DNA of 64,000 nt from Streptomyces sp. R28. GTDB lineage: Bacteria; Actinomycetota; Actinomycetes; Streptomycetales; Streptomycetaceae. A program made the position numbers and the translations under genes. The DNA lies in NCBI RefSeq assembly GCF_041052385.1, contig NZ_CP163439.1:7057001-7121000 (forward strand). The letters are read 5' to 3'. The notes below the pieces were generated by a model. It did not search any database. It had not been told where the DNA came from and worked only from the letters and a program-made list of their open reading frames with translations. This document shows positions 16,332-24,372 of this stretch, piece by piece (the stretch's first letter is position 1; every line of letters starts with the position of its first letter).

Positions 16332-17555
16332 GTGGCAGCGGAGATCGTCAATCCTCGCAGCGGCGGCAATACCGATCAGGACGGCGGGGTCGAACCCCTC
16401 GATTCCTTCGATCCTGCGTTCGCGCTGCACCGCGGCGGCAAGATGGCCGTGCAGGCCACCGTGCCGGTTCGGGACAAGGACGACCTGTCCCTGGCGTACA
16501 CGCCCGGCGTCGCGAAGGTGTGCAGCGCGATCGCCGAGCAGCCGGAACTCGTGCACGACTACACGTGGAAGTCGTCCGTCGTCGCCGTCGTGACCGACGG
16601 TACGGCCGTTCTCGGGCTCGGGGACATCGGACCTGAGGCCTCCCTTCCGGTGATGGAGGGGAAGGCGATTCTGTTCAAGCAGTTCGGCGGCGTCGACGCG
16701 GTGCCGATCGCGCTCGCCTGCACGGGGGTCGACGAGATCGTCGAGACCGTGGTGCGGCTCGCGCCGTCCTTCGGTGGTGTGAACCTGGAGGACATCTCGG
16801 CGCCTCGGTGCTTCGAGATCGAGCGCAAGCTGAAGGAGCGGCTGGACATCCCGGTCTTCCATGACGACCAGCACGGTACGGCCGTCGTGACGCTGGCCGC
16901 GCTGCGGAACGCCGCGCGGCTGACCGGGAAGGGGCTCGGGGATCTGCGGGCCGTCATCTCGGGCGCGGGAGCGGCTGGTGTCGCCATCGCGAAGATGCTG
17001 GTCGAGGCCGGGATCGGAGACGTCGCGGTGGCCGACCGCAAGGGCATCGTGTCGGCCGACCGGGATGACCTGACGTCGGTCAAGCGGGAGCTGGCCGGGT
17101 TTACGAACAAGGCGGGCATCACCGGGTCGCTGGAGGCGGCTCTGGAGGGCGCCGACGTCTTCATCGGCGTCTCCGGCGGTACGGTCGCGGAGTCGGCGGT
17201 GGCTTCGATGGCCGAGGGCGCGTTCGTGTTCGCCATGGCCAACCCGAACCCCGAGGTGCACCCCGACGTCGCGCACAAGTACGCGGCGGTCGTCGCCACC
17301 GGGCGGTCGGACTTCCCGAACCAGATCAACAACGTGCTGGCGTTCCCGGGGATCTTCGCGGGCGCGCTTCAGGTGCGGGCGTCCCGGATCACCGAGGGCA
17401 TGAAGATCGCGGCGGCGGAGGCGCTGGCCGCTGTGGTGGGCGATGACCTCGCCGCGGACTATGTCATTCCGTCGCCGTTCGACGAGCGCGTGGCGCCGGC
17501 GGTCACTGCTGCTGTGGCTGCTGCGGCTCGGGCGGAGGGGGTTGCTCGGCGGTGA
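16332..17555 (+). CDS. NAD(P)-dependent malic enzyme (malate dehydrogenase, decarboxylating)
   Basis: 407 aa short-form malic enzyme converting malate to pyruvate, CO2 and NAD(P)H. Landmarks are LAYTPGVAKVC (catalytic Tyr region), NLEDISAPRCFEIERKL, PVFHDDQHGTAVV (metal site), and the Rossmann segment VISGAGAAGVAIAKM near residue 220. GTG 16332 is the start. Cofactor preference cannot be decided from the sequence by eye. Position beside the glutamate transporter matches the arrangement I recall in S. coelicolor. Confidence 0.93.
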   Translation: MAAEIVNPRSGGNTDQDGGVEPLDSFDPAFALHRGGKMAVQATVPVRDKDDLSLAYTPGVAKVCSAIAEQPELVHDYTWKSSVVAVVTDGTAVLGLGDIGPEASLPVMEGKAILFKQFGGVDAVPIALACTGVDEIVETVVRLAPSFGGVNLEDISAPRCFEIERKLKERLDIPVFHDDQHGTAVVTLAALRNAARLTGKGLGDLRAVISGAGAAGVAIAKMLVEAGIGDVAVADRKGIVSADRDDLTSVKRELAGFTNKAGITGSLEAALEGADVFIGVSGGTVAESAVASMAEGAFVFAMANPNPEVHPDVAHKYAAVVATGRSDFPNQINNVLAFPGIFAGALQVRASRITEGMKIAAAEALAAVVGDDLAADYVIPSPFDERVAPAVTAAVAAAARAEGVARR

Positions 17556-17582
17556 CGCTGCGCTGCCTGTGACGTGAGGGGA

Positions 17583-17636
17583 GTGGCCCCGCCCGGGTTG
17601 GGCGGGCCCACTTCTGTTGGGCGGGGCCATTTCTTT
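17583..17636 (+). terminator. Terminator of malic enzyme gene
   Basis: TGGCCCCGCCC (17584-17594) pairs perfectly with GGGCGGGGCCA (17619-17629), followed by TTTCTTT. An alternative shorter pairing with GGGCGGGCCCA at 17600-17610 is possible. Confidence 0.75.
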
Positions 17637-17798
17637 GGGGTGCCTGGGGGCTTCTGCCTCCTGCTTCCTGCCTCCGGCGGTTGGGCCGGGGTGGGTGTGG
17701 CGGTCTGTGGGGCTGGGTGGGGGTTCGCGTTGATGCCTGCGGCGGCCTGTGCGGGTGGGGTGGGGGTTCGCGTTGCGCCTGCGGGTGGGTGGTGGGTC

Positions 17799-17907
17799 GG
17801 GGCCGTGCCGGGGGGTGTCCGTCCTCGGTCGGGCGGTTGCCGTACGTGGGTGGGGTGGCCTGCGTTGACGCCCGCCGCTGCGGGCGGACACCCCCCGGCA
17901 CGGCCCC
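17799..17907. repeat. 23-bp perfect inverted repeat around a 63-nt loop
   Basis: Arms 17799-17821 and 17885-17907 are exact reverse complements. The loop and flanks repeat CCGTACG(T/C)GGG-type motifs, giving further pairing. It resembles the G-rich intergenic repeats dispersed in Streptomyces genomes. Confidence 0.7.
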
Positions 17908-18108
17908 CACCCGCCGTACGCGGGTGCGGGTGCGTTCACCCTGGCGCTCCTGCGTTCACCTCAGGCGCCGGTGGTCGTGCTGTGGGGGCGGCGATCCGTT
18001 GTGCGACCCGGCCCGGGGCAGCCATGATGCCGGGCGCATTGACAAGAGGGTGTGTGTCACAGGGCCCTGTGGTTCCGTCGGCCGTTGGCGGAGCCTATCG
18101 TCAAGGTC

Positions 18109-19071
18109 ATGTTCGCTGTCTATGCCGCCCGAATCGACCGCGACGAGCCGCTCTCCGGACTGGAGTTGGGGGAGCGTCCGGCCCCCGAGGCCCGTCCCGG
18201 CTGGAGCACCGTCAACGTCAAGGCCGCCTCCCTCAACCATCACGACCTCTGGTCACTGCGGGGCGTCGGCCTCGCGGAGGACAAGTTGCCGATGATCCTC
18301 GGCTGTGATGCCGCCGGGGTCGATGAGGACGGCAATGAGGTCGTCCTGCACTCAGTGATCGGACAGAGCGGGCATGGGGTGGGGCCCAAGGAGCCTCGTT
18401 CCATCCTCACCGAGCGGTATCAGGGCACGTTCGCGGAGCAGGTCGCCGTGCCGACCTGGAACATCCTGCCCAAGCCGAAGGAACTCTCCTTCGAAGAGGC
18501 GGCTTGTTTGCCGACCGCCTGGCTGACCGCGTATCGGATGCTGTTCACCAACGCGGGGGTGCGGCCCGGGGACTCCGTGCTCGTGCAGGGGGCCGGGGGC
18601 GGGGTCGCCACCGCTGCCATCGTGCTCGGGAAGGCCGCGGGGCTGCGTGTCTTCGCCACCAGTCGGGACGAGGCCAAGCGCAAGCGGGCCCTGGAGCTGG
18701 GGGCCGTGGAGGCCGTGGAGTCGGGGGCTCGGCTGCCGCAGCGGGTCGACGCCGTGATCGAGACGGTGGGGGCCGCCACCTGGTCGCACTCCGTGAAGTC
18801 GCTGAAGCCGGGCGGCACGCTGGTCATCTCCGGTGCCACCAGTGGTGACCGGCCCTCGCATGCCGAGCTCACGCGGATCTTCTTCCTGGAGCTGAAGATC
18901 GTCGGGTCCACGATGGGGACCAAGGACGAGCTCGAGGATCTCTTGGCCTTCTGTGCTGCCACTGGTGTGCGCCCCGTGATCGATGAGGTGCTTCCCATGG
19001 ACCGGGCCCGTGAGGGCTTTGAGCGGATGCAGTCGGGGGAGCAGTTCGGGAAGATCGTGCTCACCAACTGA
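18109..19071 (+). CDS. Zinc-less MDR alcohol dehydrogenase / quinone oxidoreductase-like protein
   Basis: 320 aa medium-chain reductase. The N-terminal GroES-like domain begins VKAASLNHHDLWSLRG; the NAD(P)-binding motif VLVQGAGGGVATAA lies near residue 165; EEAACLPTAWLTAYRML precedes it. The zinc-binding cysteines of true alcohol dehydrogenases are not apparent. ATG 18109 is used because the conserved fold starts there (MFAVYAARIDRDEPL). Substrate unknown. Confidence 0.88.
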   Translation: MFAVYAARIDRDEPLSGLELGERPAPEARPGWSTVNVKAASLNHHDLWSLRGVGLAEDKLPMILGCDAAGVDEDGNEVVLHSVIGQSGHGVGPKEPRSILTERYQGTFAEQVAVPTWNILPKPKELSFEEAACLPTAWLTAYRMLFTNAGVRPGDSVLVQGAGGGVATAAIVLGKAAGLRVFATSRDEAKRKRALELGAVEAVESGARLPQRVDAVIETVGAATWSHSVKSLKPGGTLVISGATSGDRPSHAELTRIFFLELKIVGSTMGTKDELEDLLAFCAATGVRPVIDEVLPMDRAREGFERMQSGEQFGKIVLTN

Positions 19072-19134
19072 CGGTTTTGAGCGCGGCAACTCGCGGCGGG
19101 TTCGAGGTTCCACCTCGGGCCCGCCGTTCGTTTT

Positions 19135-19177
19135 GTCAACTAGAGTTGACGGCCGGGTCGTGTCAACGTAAGTTGAC
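19135..19177. promoter_or_regulatory. Twin GTCAAC-N4-GTTGAC operators
   Basis: Two 16-bp palindromes, GTCAACTAGAGTTGAC (19135-19150) and GTCAACGTAAGTTGAC (19162-19177), lie 27 bp apart centre to centre and end 3 nt before the HTH gene start. They overlap the -35 and -10 elements, so a bound dimer on each would block RNA polymerase. The likely ligand is the 69-aa HTH protein itself. Confidence 0.8.
19146..19174 (+). promoter_or_regulatory. Promoter giving a probably leaderless transcript
   Basis: TTGACG (19146-19151), 17-bp spacer, TAAGTT (19169-19174). The A of the ATG at 19181 lies 7 nt past the -10 box, where transcription would start, and no ribosome-binding site precedes the ATG. Confidence 0.65.
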
Positions 19178-19180
19178 GTT

Positions 19181-19390
19181 ATGACGGAAGCGACAGATCT
19201 AGCCGAGCGTGCCGGTGACCGTGATCCGCGGGTCGGCCTGCGGGCCGTCGCCGCCCTGCGCCGGTTGCTGGAGCAGTTGGAAGCCGTACAGGTGCGCAGT
19301 GCGCGCAATCAGGGGTGGTCGTGGCAGGAGATCGCCGCGGAACTCGGGGTCAGCAGGCAGGCCGTGCACAAGAAGTACGGGAGGCGTTGA
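19181..19390 (+). CDS. Small HTH DNA-binding protein
   Basis: 69 aa. An N-terminal helix (VGLRAVAALRRLLEQLEAVQ) is followed by a helix-turn-helix at about residues 46-66: WSWQEIAAELGVSRQAVHKK. This is the size of a free-standing DNA-binding domain, so a partner protein is expected; the Clp_N gene overlaps its stop (TGATG). Twin palindromes at the promoter suggest autorepression. Confidence 0.85.
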   Translation: MTEATDLAERAGDRDPRVGLRAVAALRRLLEQLEAVQVRSARNQGWSWQEIAAELGVSRQAVHKKYGRR

Positions 19391-19959
19391 TGTTCGAGCG
19401 GTTCACGAAGGATGCCCGTGCCGTGGTGACGGGTGCGGTCGAGCAGGCCGAGAGGGGTGGGGCGCAGACCGTCGATGCCGGGCATCTGCTGCTCGCCCTG
19501 CTCGACCGGGAGGGGAGCCGGGCCTCGTTCGCGCTCGCCGCGCTCGGGGGCGGGCAGTGGCTGGAGTCCGTGCGGCTGGCGCTGGGGGAGGCTCAGCGGC
19601 GGGGCGGGCTGTCGCAGGCCGAGACCGATGCGCTGGCCGGGTTGGGCATCGATGTGGGGGAGATCGTCGCCCGGGTGGAGGAAGTGCACGGGGTAGGGGC
19701 GATGGCCGGGGACCGGAAGGACAAGGGGTGGTGGTCGGGGCGCCGTTCGATCAGCCGGGAGGCCAAGGACGTGCTGGAACGGTCGTTGCGTATTGCCGTC
19801 GCCCGTCGGGATCGGCACATCGGCGATGAGCACATCCTGCTGGCCCTGACCAGTCGTCCCGGCGTGCCCGCCGAGGTTCTCGCCGATCACGGGGTGACGT
19901 ACGAGGCGCTTACGCGGGTGCTGTACGGCGAAGGAGAGGCCGAGGCTGAGGCCGGCTGA
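19390..19959 (+). CDS. Stand-alone double Clp_N domain protein (ClpC N-domain-like)
   Basis: 189 aa without any AAA+ module. It starts MFERFTKDARAVV exactly like a ClpC chaperone and contains two Clp_N repeats: residues about 1-75 (HLLLALLDREG) and 115-185 (ISREAKDVLERSLR, HILLALTSRPG). Such a protein could act as a decoy or adaptor for ClpC substrates or for antibiotics that bind the ClpC N-domain. It is translationally coupled to the HTH gene. In mycobacteria ClpC2 joins an HTH and a ClpC N-domain in one chain and represses itself. Confidence 0.88.
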   Translation: MFERFTKDARAVVTGAVEQAERGGAQTVDAGHLLLALLDREGSRASFALAALGGGQWLESVRLALGEAQRRGGLSQAETDALAGLGIDVGEIVARVEEVHGVGAMAGDRKDKGWWSGRRSISREAKDVLERSLRIAVARRDRHIGDEHILLALTSRPGVPAEVLADHGVTYEALTRVLYGEGEAEAEAG

Positions 19960-19970
19960 GGGCGGGTGGG

Positions 19971-20008
19971 CCTGGGCGGTGCGGCTGGTAGGGGCCGTAC
20001 CGCCCAGG
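19971..20008. terminator. Bidirectional terminator between Clp_N gene and PadR gene
   Basis: Arms 19971-19985 and 19994-20008 pair over 15 bp with one G-T/mismatch position; 8-nt loop. It separates convergent genes whose stops are at 19959 and 20018. Confidence 0.75.
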
Positions 20009-20017
20009 AGTGGGGGC

Positions 20018-21067
20018 TCAGGGCTTCGGTGTGCGCAGTAGCGCTCCGATGTGTGCCGCCGCCGTCGACAAGTGGCGGCGGGTGTCGCGGAGTTGGTCCG
20101 GTGTCACGCCGTGGTCCCTTGCCGCGTCGCGGATGTCGTCGCGGAAGCGGTCGAGCAGACGGTCCAGGTCGCGGGCCGGGTCGCCGGTGGGGGGCTCGTG
20201 CGCCCAGGTGGGTTCGTAGTCGGCGGGGAAGTCCTGAGGGGTGTCGGAGTAGTCGGGTTGCTGCTGCGCCGACTTGGGAGTGTCCTGGCGGCCGAAGCCG
20301 AAGTCCCGGCCGAACCCCTTCCCGTAGTCCTTTCCGAAGTCGCCGAACTCCTTGGCCAGTTCCGTCAGGCCCTCGCGTACGCCCGTCGGCCAGTCACCGC
20401 GTGCGAAGTGGTCCTGTACGTGTTCCTGGACCCGGCGGGCGATGCGCTGGACCTCCTCCTGGGCTTGGGCCCGGGCGTGGTCCTGTGCCTCCTTGGCCTG
20501 GCGTCGGGCGCGCTGCGCCTCGTCACGGGCGCGGCGGCTCTCGTCCTTGGCCCGTCGGGCCTGTTCCTTCCACTCCTGCTTGGCGCGGCGCATCTCCTCC
20601 TTGGCGGCGCGCCACGCCTCCTTGTCGGTGTAGTCCGAGAAGTCGCCGAAGGGTGCTTCCGCCTTGGCGCCGTTCCCCTGGCGGGCCTCGGACGCCGCTG
20701 CCCGCATCTCGCGCCGCAGGTCGCCCGCCGCGCCGCGTACGTCGGCCCGGATCTCGGCGGCGAGTTCGGCGACCGACTCCCTGATCTCCAGCTCCAGGTC
20801 GGCCAGCTCGCCGCTGCGGTCGGCCAGTTCGGCGCGGCCGGCGTCCGTGATGGCGTACACCTTGCGGCCGCCCTCGGTGGTGTGGGTGACCAGGCCCTCG
20901 GCCTCCAGCTTGGCCAGGCGGGGGTAGACGGTGCCGGCCGACGGTGCGTACAGCCCCTGGAAGCGCTCCTCCAGGAGGCGGATCACCTCGTAGCCGTGGC
21001 GTGGGGCTTCGTCCAGCAGCTTCAGCAGGTAGAGGCGGAGGCGGCCATGGGCGAAGACGGGAGGCAT
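20018..21067 (-). CDS. PadR family transcriptional regulator with long charged C-terminal helix
   Basis: 349 aa, far longer than a typical 110-200 aa PadR. The winged helix is at residues 5-80 (LRLYLLKLLDEAPRHGYEV, YPRLAKLEAEGLV). A long Arg/Glu/Ala-rich coiled-coil stretch (about 150-225, e.g. RRARDEAQRARRQAKEAQD) and a Gly/Phe-rich segment (FGDFGKDYGKGFGRDFGFGR) follow. It starts 1 nt from the stop of the DUF4097 gene and is probably coupled to it. A CACGATATATCGTG palindrome at 22142 is a likely operator. Confidence 0.88.
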   Translation of the reverse strand: MPPVFAHGRLRLYLLKLLDEAPRHGYEVIRLLEERFQGLYAPSAGTVYPRLAKLEAEGLVTHTTEGGRKVYAITDAGRAELADRSGELADLELEIRESVAELAAEIRADVRGAAGDLRREMRAAASEARQGNGAKAEAPFGDFSDYTDKEAWRAAKEEMRRAKQEWKEQARRAKDESRRARDEAQRARRQAKEAQDHARAQAQEEVQRIARRVQEHVQDHFARGDWPTGVREGLTELAKEFGDFGKDYGKGFGRDFGFGRQDTPKSAQQQPDYSDTPQDFPADYEPTWAHEPPTGDPARDLDRLLDRFRDDIRDAARDHGVTPDQLRDTRRHLSTAAAHIGALLRTPKP

Positions 21068-21068
21068 G

Positions 21069-22061
21069 TCAGAGCACCTTCTTGTCGGTCGTGCCGTCGG
21101 CCGGGGAAGCGGTGGGGCCATCGCCCCGGCCGGAGACGGAATTGTCCCCCGAGTCGTCCTGTGCGCTGTTCACCGGGTCGGTCGCCGAGTCCGTTGGCGA
21201 GGTGTTCGTGGCGGGCTCGGGCTCCTCCCATGCCTCCGCCTCCCACGGCTCGTCCTCCTTGGGCGGGCGACGCAGCAAGGCGATCGAGCCGGAGACCGTC
21301 GTCGCCCGGAGTTTGCCGGTGCCGGCGCCCAGCCGGCCGGTGATCTTGTGGGCGCCCCACTGGCCGTGGACCCTCAGGCCCTCGAAGGCGTTGGAGATCG
21401 TGCCGCTCGCGGTGTTGGCCTCGACGTCCGCGTCCGCCGGGGCCGGCAGCCGGATGGCGATCTCCCCCGAGATGCTGGTCAGCCGGACGTCGGTCGGGCC
21501 GTCCGGGTCGAGGTCGACGATCATGGAGCCGCTGACGGAGTCGGCCTTCACCGAGGAGCCGGAGCCCTCGACGACCGTGAGGTCACCGGAGACGGAGTTG
21601 AAGCGGAGGTCGCCGGTGACGGCCTGGGCCTCCAGGTTCCCGGAGACCGTGTCGGCGCGGACCGGGCCGGACAGGGCGACGAGCGTCGTGTCGCCGGTGA
21701 CGCCCTTGACGACCGACGGGCCGTGGATCCCGGACACCACCGCCCCGGCGCCGACCACGCCCACCTCGACGCGCGTGTCGGCCGGCACCGCCAGGGAGAC
21801 CACCGCGCTGCGGCGCCAGCCCTTGCGGTCGAGCCACTTGAGGAAGCCCTTCCAGGGCAGGTCCTCGTACGCCACCGTCAGTGTGCCGCCCTGCTGGGTC
21901 ACCGCCAGGGGTGGGCCCTCGATCTCGGAGACTTCCAGGCGGGCGGAACCTTCGTCCGTCCCCACGACGTTCACCGTTCCGTTGACGATGCGTACCTGGA
22001 GCTCGCTCACCGGCTCGTCGAAGGTGAGCTTGCTGGGCTCTGCAACGGACCACTCGGACAT
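21069..22061 (-). CDS. DUF4097 beta-strand repeat protein
   Basis: 330 aa. The middle consists of repeated short strands of the type VSGDLTVVEGSGSSVKADSV, typical of DUF4097 adhesin-like beta-solenoids; the C-terminal 90 residues are Glu/Asp/Ser-rich and disordered. No signal peptide or membrane segment is seen, so it is probably cytoplasmic. First gene of the operon with PadR. Function unknown; DUF4097 proteins are often beside PadR or anti-sigma genes. Confidence 0.85.
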   Translation of the reverse strand: MSEWSVAEPSKLTFDEPVSELQVRIVNGTVNVVGTDEGSARLEVSEIEGPPLAVTQQGGTLTVAYEDLPWKGFLKWLDRKGWRRSAVVSLAVPADTRVEVGVVGAGAVVSGIHGPSVVKGVTGDTTLVALSGPVRADTVSGNLEAQAVTGDLRFNSVSGDLTVVEGSGSSVKADSVSGSMIVDLDPDGPTDVRLTSISGEIAIRLPAPADADVEANTASGTISNAFEGLRVHGQWGAHKITGRLGAGTGKLRATTVSGSIALLRRPPKEDEPWEAEAWEEPEPATNTSPTDSATDPVNSAQDDSGDNSVSGRGDGPTASPADGTTDKKVL

Positions 22062-22141
22062 GCTGCGGACCTCCTGGGCGACCGGACACGGCCGCACGGC
22101 CGGACCAGAACACGACACGCCATATCGCGTCTTCCGTGAAA

Positions 22142-22155
22142 CACGATATATCGTG
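22142..22155. promoter_or_regulatory. Candidate PadR operator (perfect palindrome)
   Basis: CACGATATATCGTG, perfect 14-bp palindrome, 80 bp upstream of the DUF4097 start; a related half-site CATATCGCGT lies at about 22121. A/T-core palindromes of this style are bound by PadR-type regulators. Confidence 0.6.
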
Positions 22156-22231
22156 GGCGGCGTAAGTCAAGGCACTCGTTCTGGTGATCACAAATCACGC
22201 GAGGCGGACAAACTGGCCTAGCGTGTGTGCC

Positions 22232-23077
22232 ATGCCGACGGAAGAGTCCCGGGCCGCTCGCCAGGCCCGTCCCGCCCCGGGCGCCCTGCTGCTCTGCCGT
22301 GCGGAGCCCGAGTCCGTCGCCCCGGCCGCCCAGCTGCTGCGCGAGCACATGCTGCTCGCGTCGGCCGGCGGGGAGTGGAGCGTGCTCGTCCCCGAGGGCA
22401 GGCCCTGGCTGGAGGGCGCCGAACCGGTCGACCGCGTCCTCACCGGCTGGGCCACCGCCCTCGCCGTCGGTGCCCCCTGGCCCGTTCTCGCCCTGTGGTG
22501 GGACGCCGACCGCGCCGGATACACCCTCGCCTCCGGCTTCCGCCGCCCCGTCGGCTACGTCTGGCTCGCCAACGGCACCCCGGCCGGCGAGGACGAGGCC
22601 ATGCACACCTTCGCCGGCCGGCTCGGCCTCGATCCGGTGCTGGACGTGCAGTCCCTCGACGAACTGACGGAACCCGACCCCGCGGCCGACGCGCGGGCAC
22701 GCATGCGTGGCCTGCTCGCCGTCCTCACGCGCGCGGGCGTGTCCCTGCCCGCCGGCCTCGTCCCCGGCGACAGCGCCGAGCGCCTCCACGAGGCCGCCCG
22801 CGACCACCCGCACGTGCGCATCGAGTGGTCGGGGGGCTGGCGCAACGCCTTCCGCGCGGAACTCGACGCCGTCGAGGGCAGCCGCCTCGGCCCCTGGCTG
22901 CCCTGGGCCGGCGGCCCCCAGTCCCACCGGCTCGCCCTGGCGCAGGTCGTGGCCGGTCTGCCCGTCACGGCCTGGGGCCTGCGGCGCCGCAGCACCGGAT
23001 GGATCGCCGCGGGCGCGGTGCTGCTGGCACAGGGCGCGCTGGGGCTGGCGTACGCACTCGCGCACCCGCGCGACTGA
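22232..23077 (+). CDS. Hypothetical protein, conserved in appearance
   Basis: 281 aa. No catalytic motif recognised. The N-terminal two thirds look globular (VLTGWATALAVGAPWPVLALWW, GYVWLANGTPAGEDEAM), and a single hydrophobic segment close to the C-terminus (GWIAAGAVLLAQGALGLAYAL) could anchor it to the membrane. It is divergent from the DUF4097/PadR operon. Confidence 0.7.
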   Translation: MPTEESRAARQARPAPGALLLCRAEPESVAPAAQLLREHMLLASAGGEWSVLVPEGRPWLEGAEPVDRVLTGWATALAVGAPWPVLALWWDADRAGYTLASGFRRPVGYVWLANGTPAGEDEAMHTFAGRLGLDPVLDVQSLDELTEPDPAADARARMRGLLAVLTRAGVSLPAGLVPGDSAERLHEAARDHPHVRIEWSGGWRNAFRAELDAVEGSRLGPWLPWAGGPQSHRLALAQVVAGLPVTAWGLRRRSTGWIAAGAVLLAQGALGLAYALAHPRD

Positions 23078-23187
23078 GGCCGACGCAGGGGGCGGCGGCC
23101 CGGTACGGCCGGTACGGCATCCCCCGATTCAAGTGGGCGCTGCCCACGTTCGGTTGATCTGACGGGCAAGCTCCGCGGAGGAGCGGA

Positions 23188-23400
23188 ATGAACCGCATCC
23201 AGGACATCGAACTGCCTGACGGCACGGTGATCACCGCCAGGAGCTGATCAAGGGCATCGGCGGCACTGTGCCGACCGCCGCCCGATAGGCCAGGCCGCAC
23301 GAGGCCGCCATCACCTTCGGCGTGGAGCTGACCGTCAAGGAGGGCGTGGCGGTCGCCGTGCTCGCCCGGGGCGAGGCCATAGGACAGCCCCCTGTGGGGC
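23188..23400 (+). pseudogene. Decayed Trypco1 (CU044_2847) family gene
   Basis: ATG 23188 opens IQDIELPDGTVITARS and then hits TGA; a second frame continues ELIKGIGGTVPTAAR, stop, and then AAITFGVELTVKEGVAVAV. This order (ELPDGT ... FGVKL/VELT ... GA/VAV) matches the intact Trypco1 protein at 24373-24714 (VELEFGVKLNASAGAV). One frameshift, one nonsense codon and a deletion of roughly 40 residues separate the pieces. Confidence 0.65.
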
Positions 23401-23409
23401 AGCGGCTTC

Positions 23410-24120
23410 TTCGCCCTGCACCGGAAGGTCTTCGTGGCCCGTGTGGACGTACTCGGCGGACGCGACGCCCTGACCCTCAACTCCGCGCTGCGCGCCGCCT
23501 GGATGCTGTGCCTGCTCGGCAGCTACCGGGAGACGCCGGCCGTCCAGGGCCACAACTCCCGCGTCCACAGCCAGGGAGAAGCTGATGCGCCGTCGCGGCC
23601 CACTGCACCCGGAGACGCTGATGGTGTCCTGCGACTACGTGATGCTGCTGCGCGACCTGGAGCGCGCCGAGGAGGCCAGGGACCTGGCCGAAGCCACCGC
23701 CACGCAGTACGCCGCCCAGCTCGGCGACCGCCACCCCTACGCGATCGGCGCGCGGGACAACGTCGCGACCGTCATGCGGGACATGGGCGAGCATCGGGCC
23801 CGCCGGCGCTGTCCCGGCAGACCGCGCGGCAGATGCGGCGGGCGGCCTGCCGGGCCCACTCGTGGGCCATCGGCTGCGCCAAGAACAAGGTCGCCGCACT
23901 TGCCGAGGTGGGTGACGCCGCCGCAGCAGCCGCCCTGGGCCGGGAGACCTCCGACCGCTCCGCCCGCGTCCTCGGCGACGCACACATCCTCACGATCAGC
24001 CTGCGGGCCGGGCCGGCGCTGGACCTTTCGGTGCTCGGCGCCGACCACCCGCACAGCCGCAACATCCTCGAACGGCATCGCCCCTACCGGGACTTCGAGC
24101 CCGAGCCCCAGCCCAGCTGA
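23410..24120 (+). pseudogene. Decayed tetratricopeptide-repeat gene (FxsT/NB-ARC-TPR type)
   Basis: Kinesin-light-chain-like TPR units are spread over two frames: RVDVLGGRDALTLNSALRAA (frame of 23434), GPLHPETLMVSCDYVMLLRD with QLGDRHPYAIGARDNVATVM (frame of 23585), then SARVLGDAHILTISL and ADHPHSRNILERHRPYRDFE (back in the first frame). The end, DFEPEPQPS, matches the C-termini of large FxSxx-COOH/NB-ARC TPR proteins. At least two frameshifts; the whole N-terminal effector part is missing. Confidence 0.7.
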
Positions 24121-24137
24121 GCGGCGCCCGGCTCCGC

Positions 24138-24320
24138 CTACACGTCGTCGTCCTCGTCGTCCAGCCGGGCCAGCCACGTCGCCAGCCGCTCCACCGGCAC
24201 CTCGAAGTCCGGGTTCAGGTCGACGAAGGTGCGCAGCTGCTCGGCCAGCCACTCGAAGGTGATCTCCTCCTCGCCGCGCCGCTTCTCCAGTTCTTCGATG
24301 CCTCGGTCGGTGAAGTACAT
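24138..24320 (-). CDS. DUF6104-like small acidic protein
   Basis: 60 aa (MYFTDRGIEELEKRRGEEEI at the start, WLARLDDEDDDV at the end), a small highly conserved actinomycete protein of unknown role. ATG 24320 matches the family start; an in-frame ATG at 24347 would add nine residues. Confidence 0.75.
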   Translation of the reverse strand: MYFTDRGIEELEKRRGEEEITFEWLAEQLRTFVDLNPDFEVPVERLATWLARLDDEDDDV

Positions 24321-24372
24321 GAGCTGAGGATATGTCCTGCCCGCCACGCGTGCGTGCCGGGCCTGCGGCAGC

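Larger units (their letters stand above)
17556..18108. other. G-rich non-coding region with inverted and direct repeats
   Basis: No real gene: open frames here are low-complexity Gly/Arg/Val. It holds a terminator at 17583-17636, a 17-nt direct repeat (GGTGGGGGTTCGCGTTG at 17716-17732 and 17759-17775), and a 23-bp perfect inverted repeat at 17799-17821 / 17885-17907. Confidence 0.7.
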
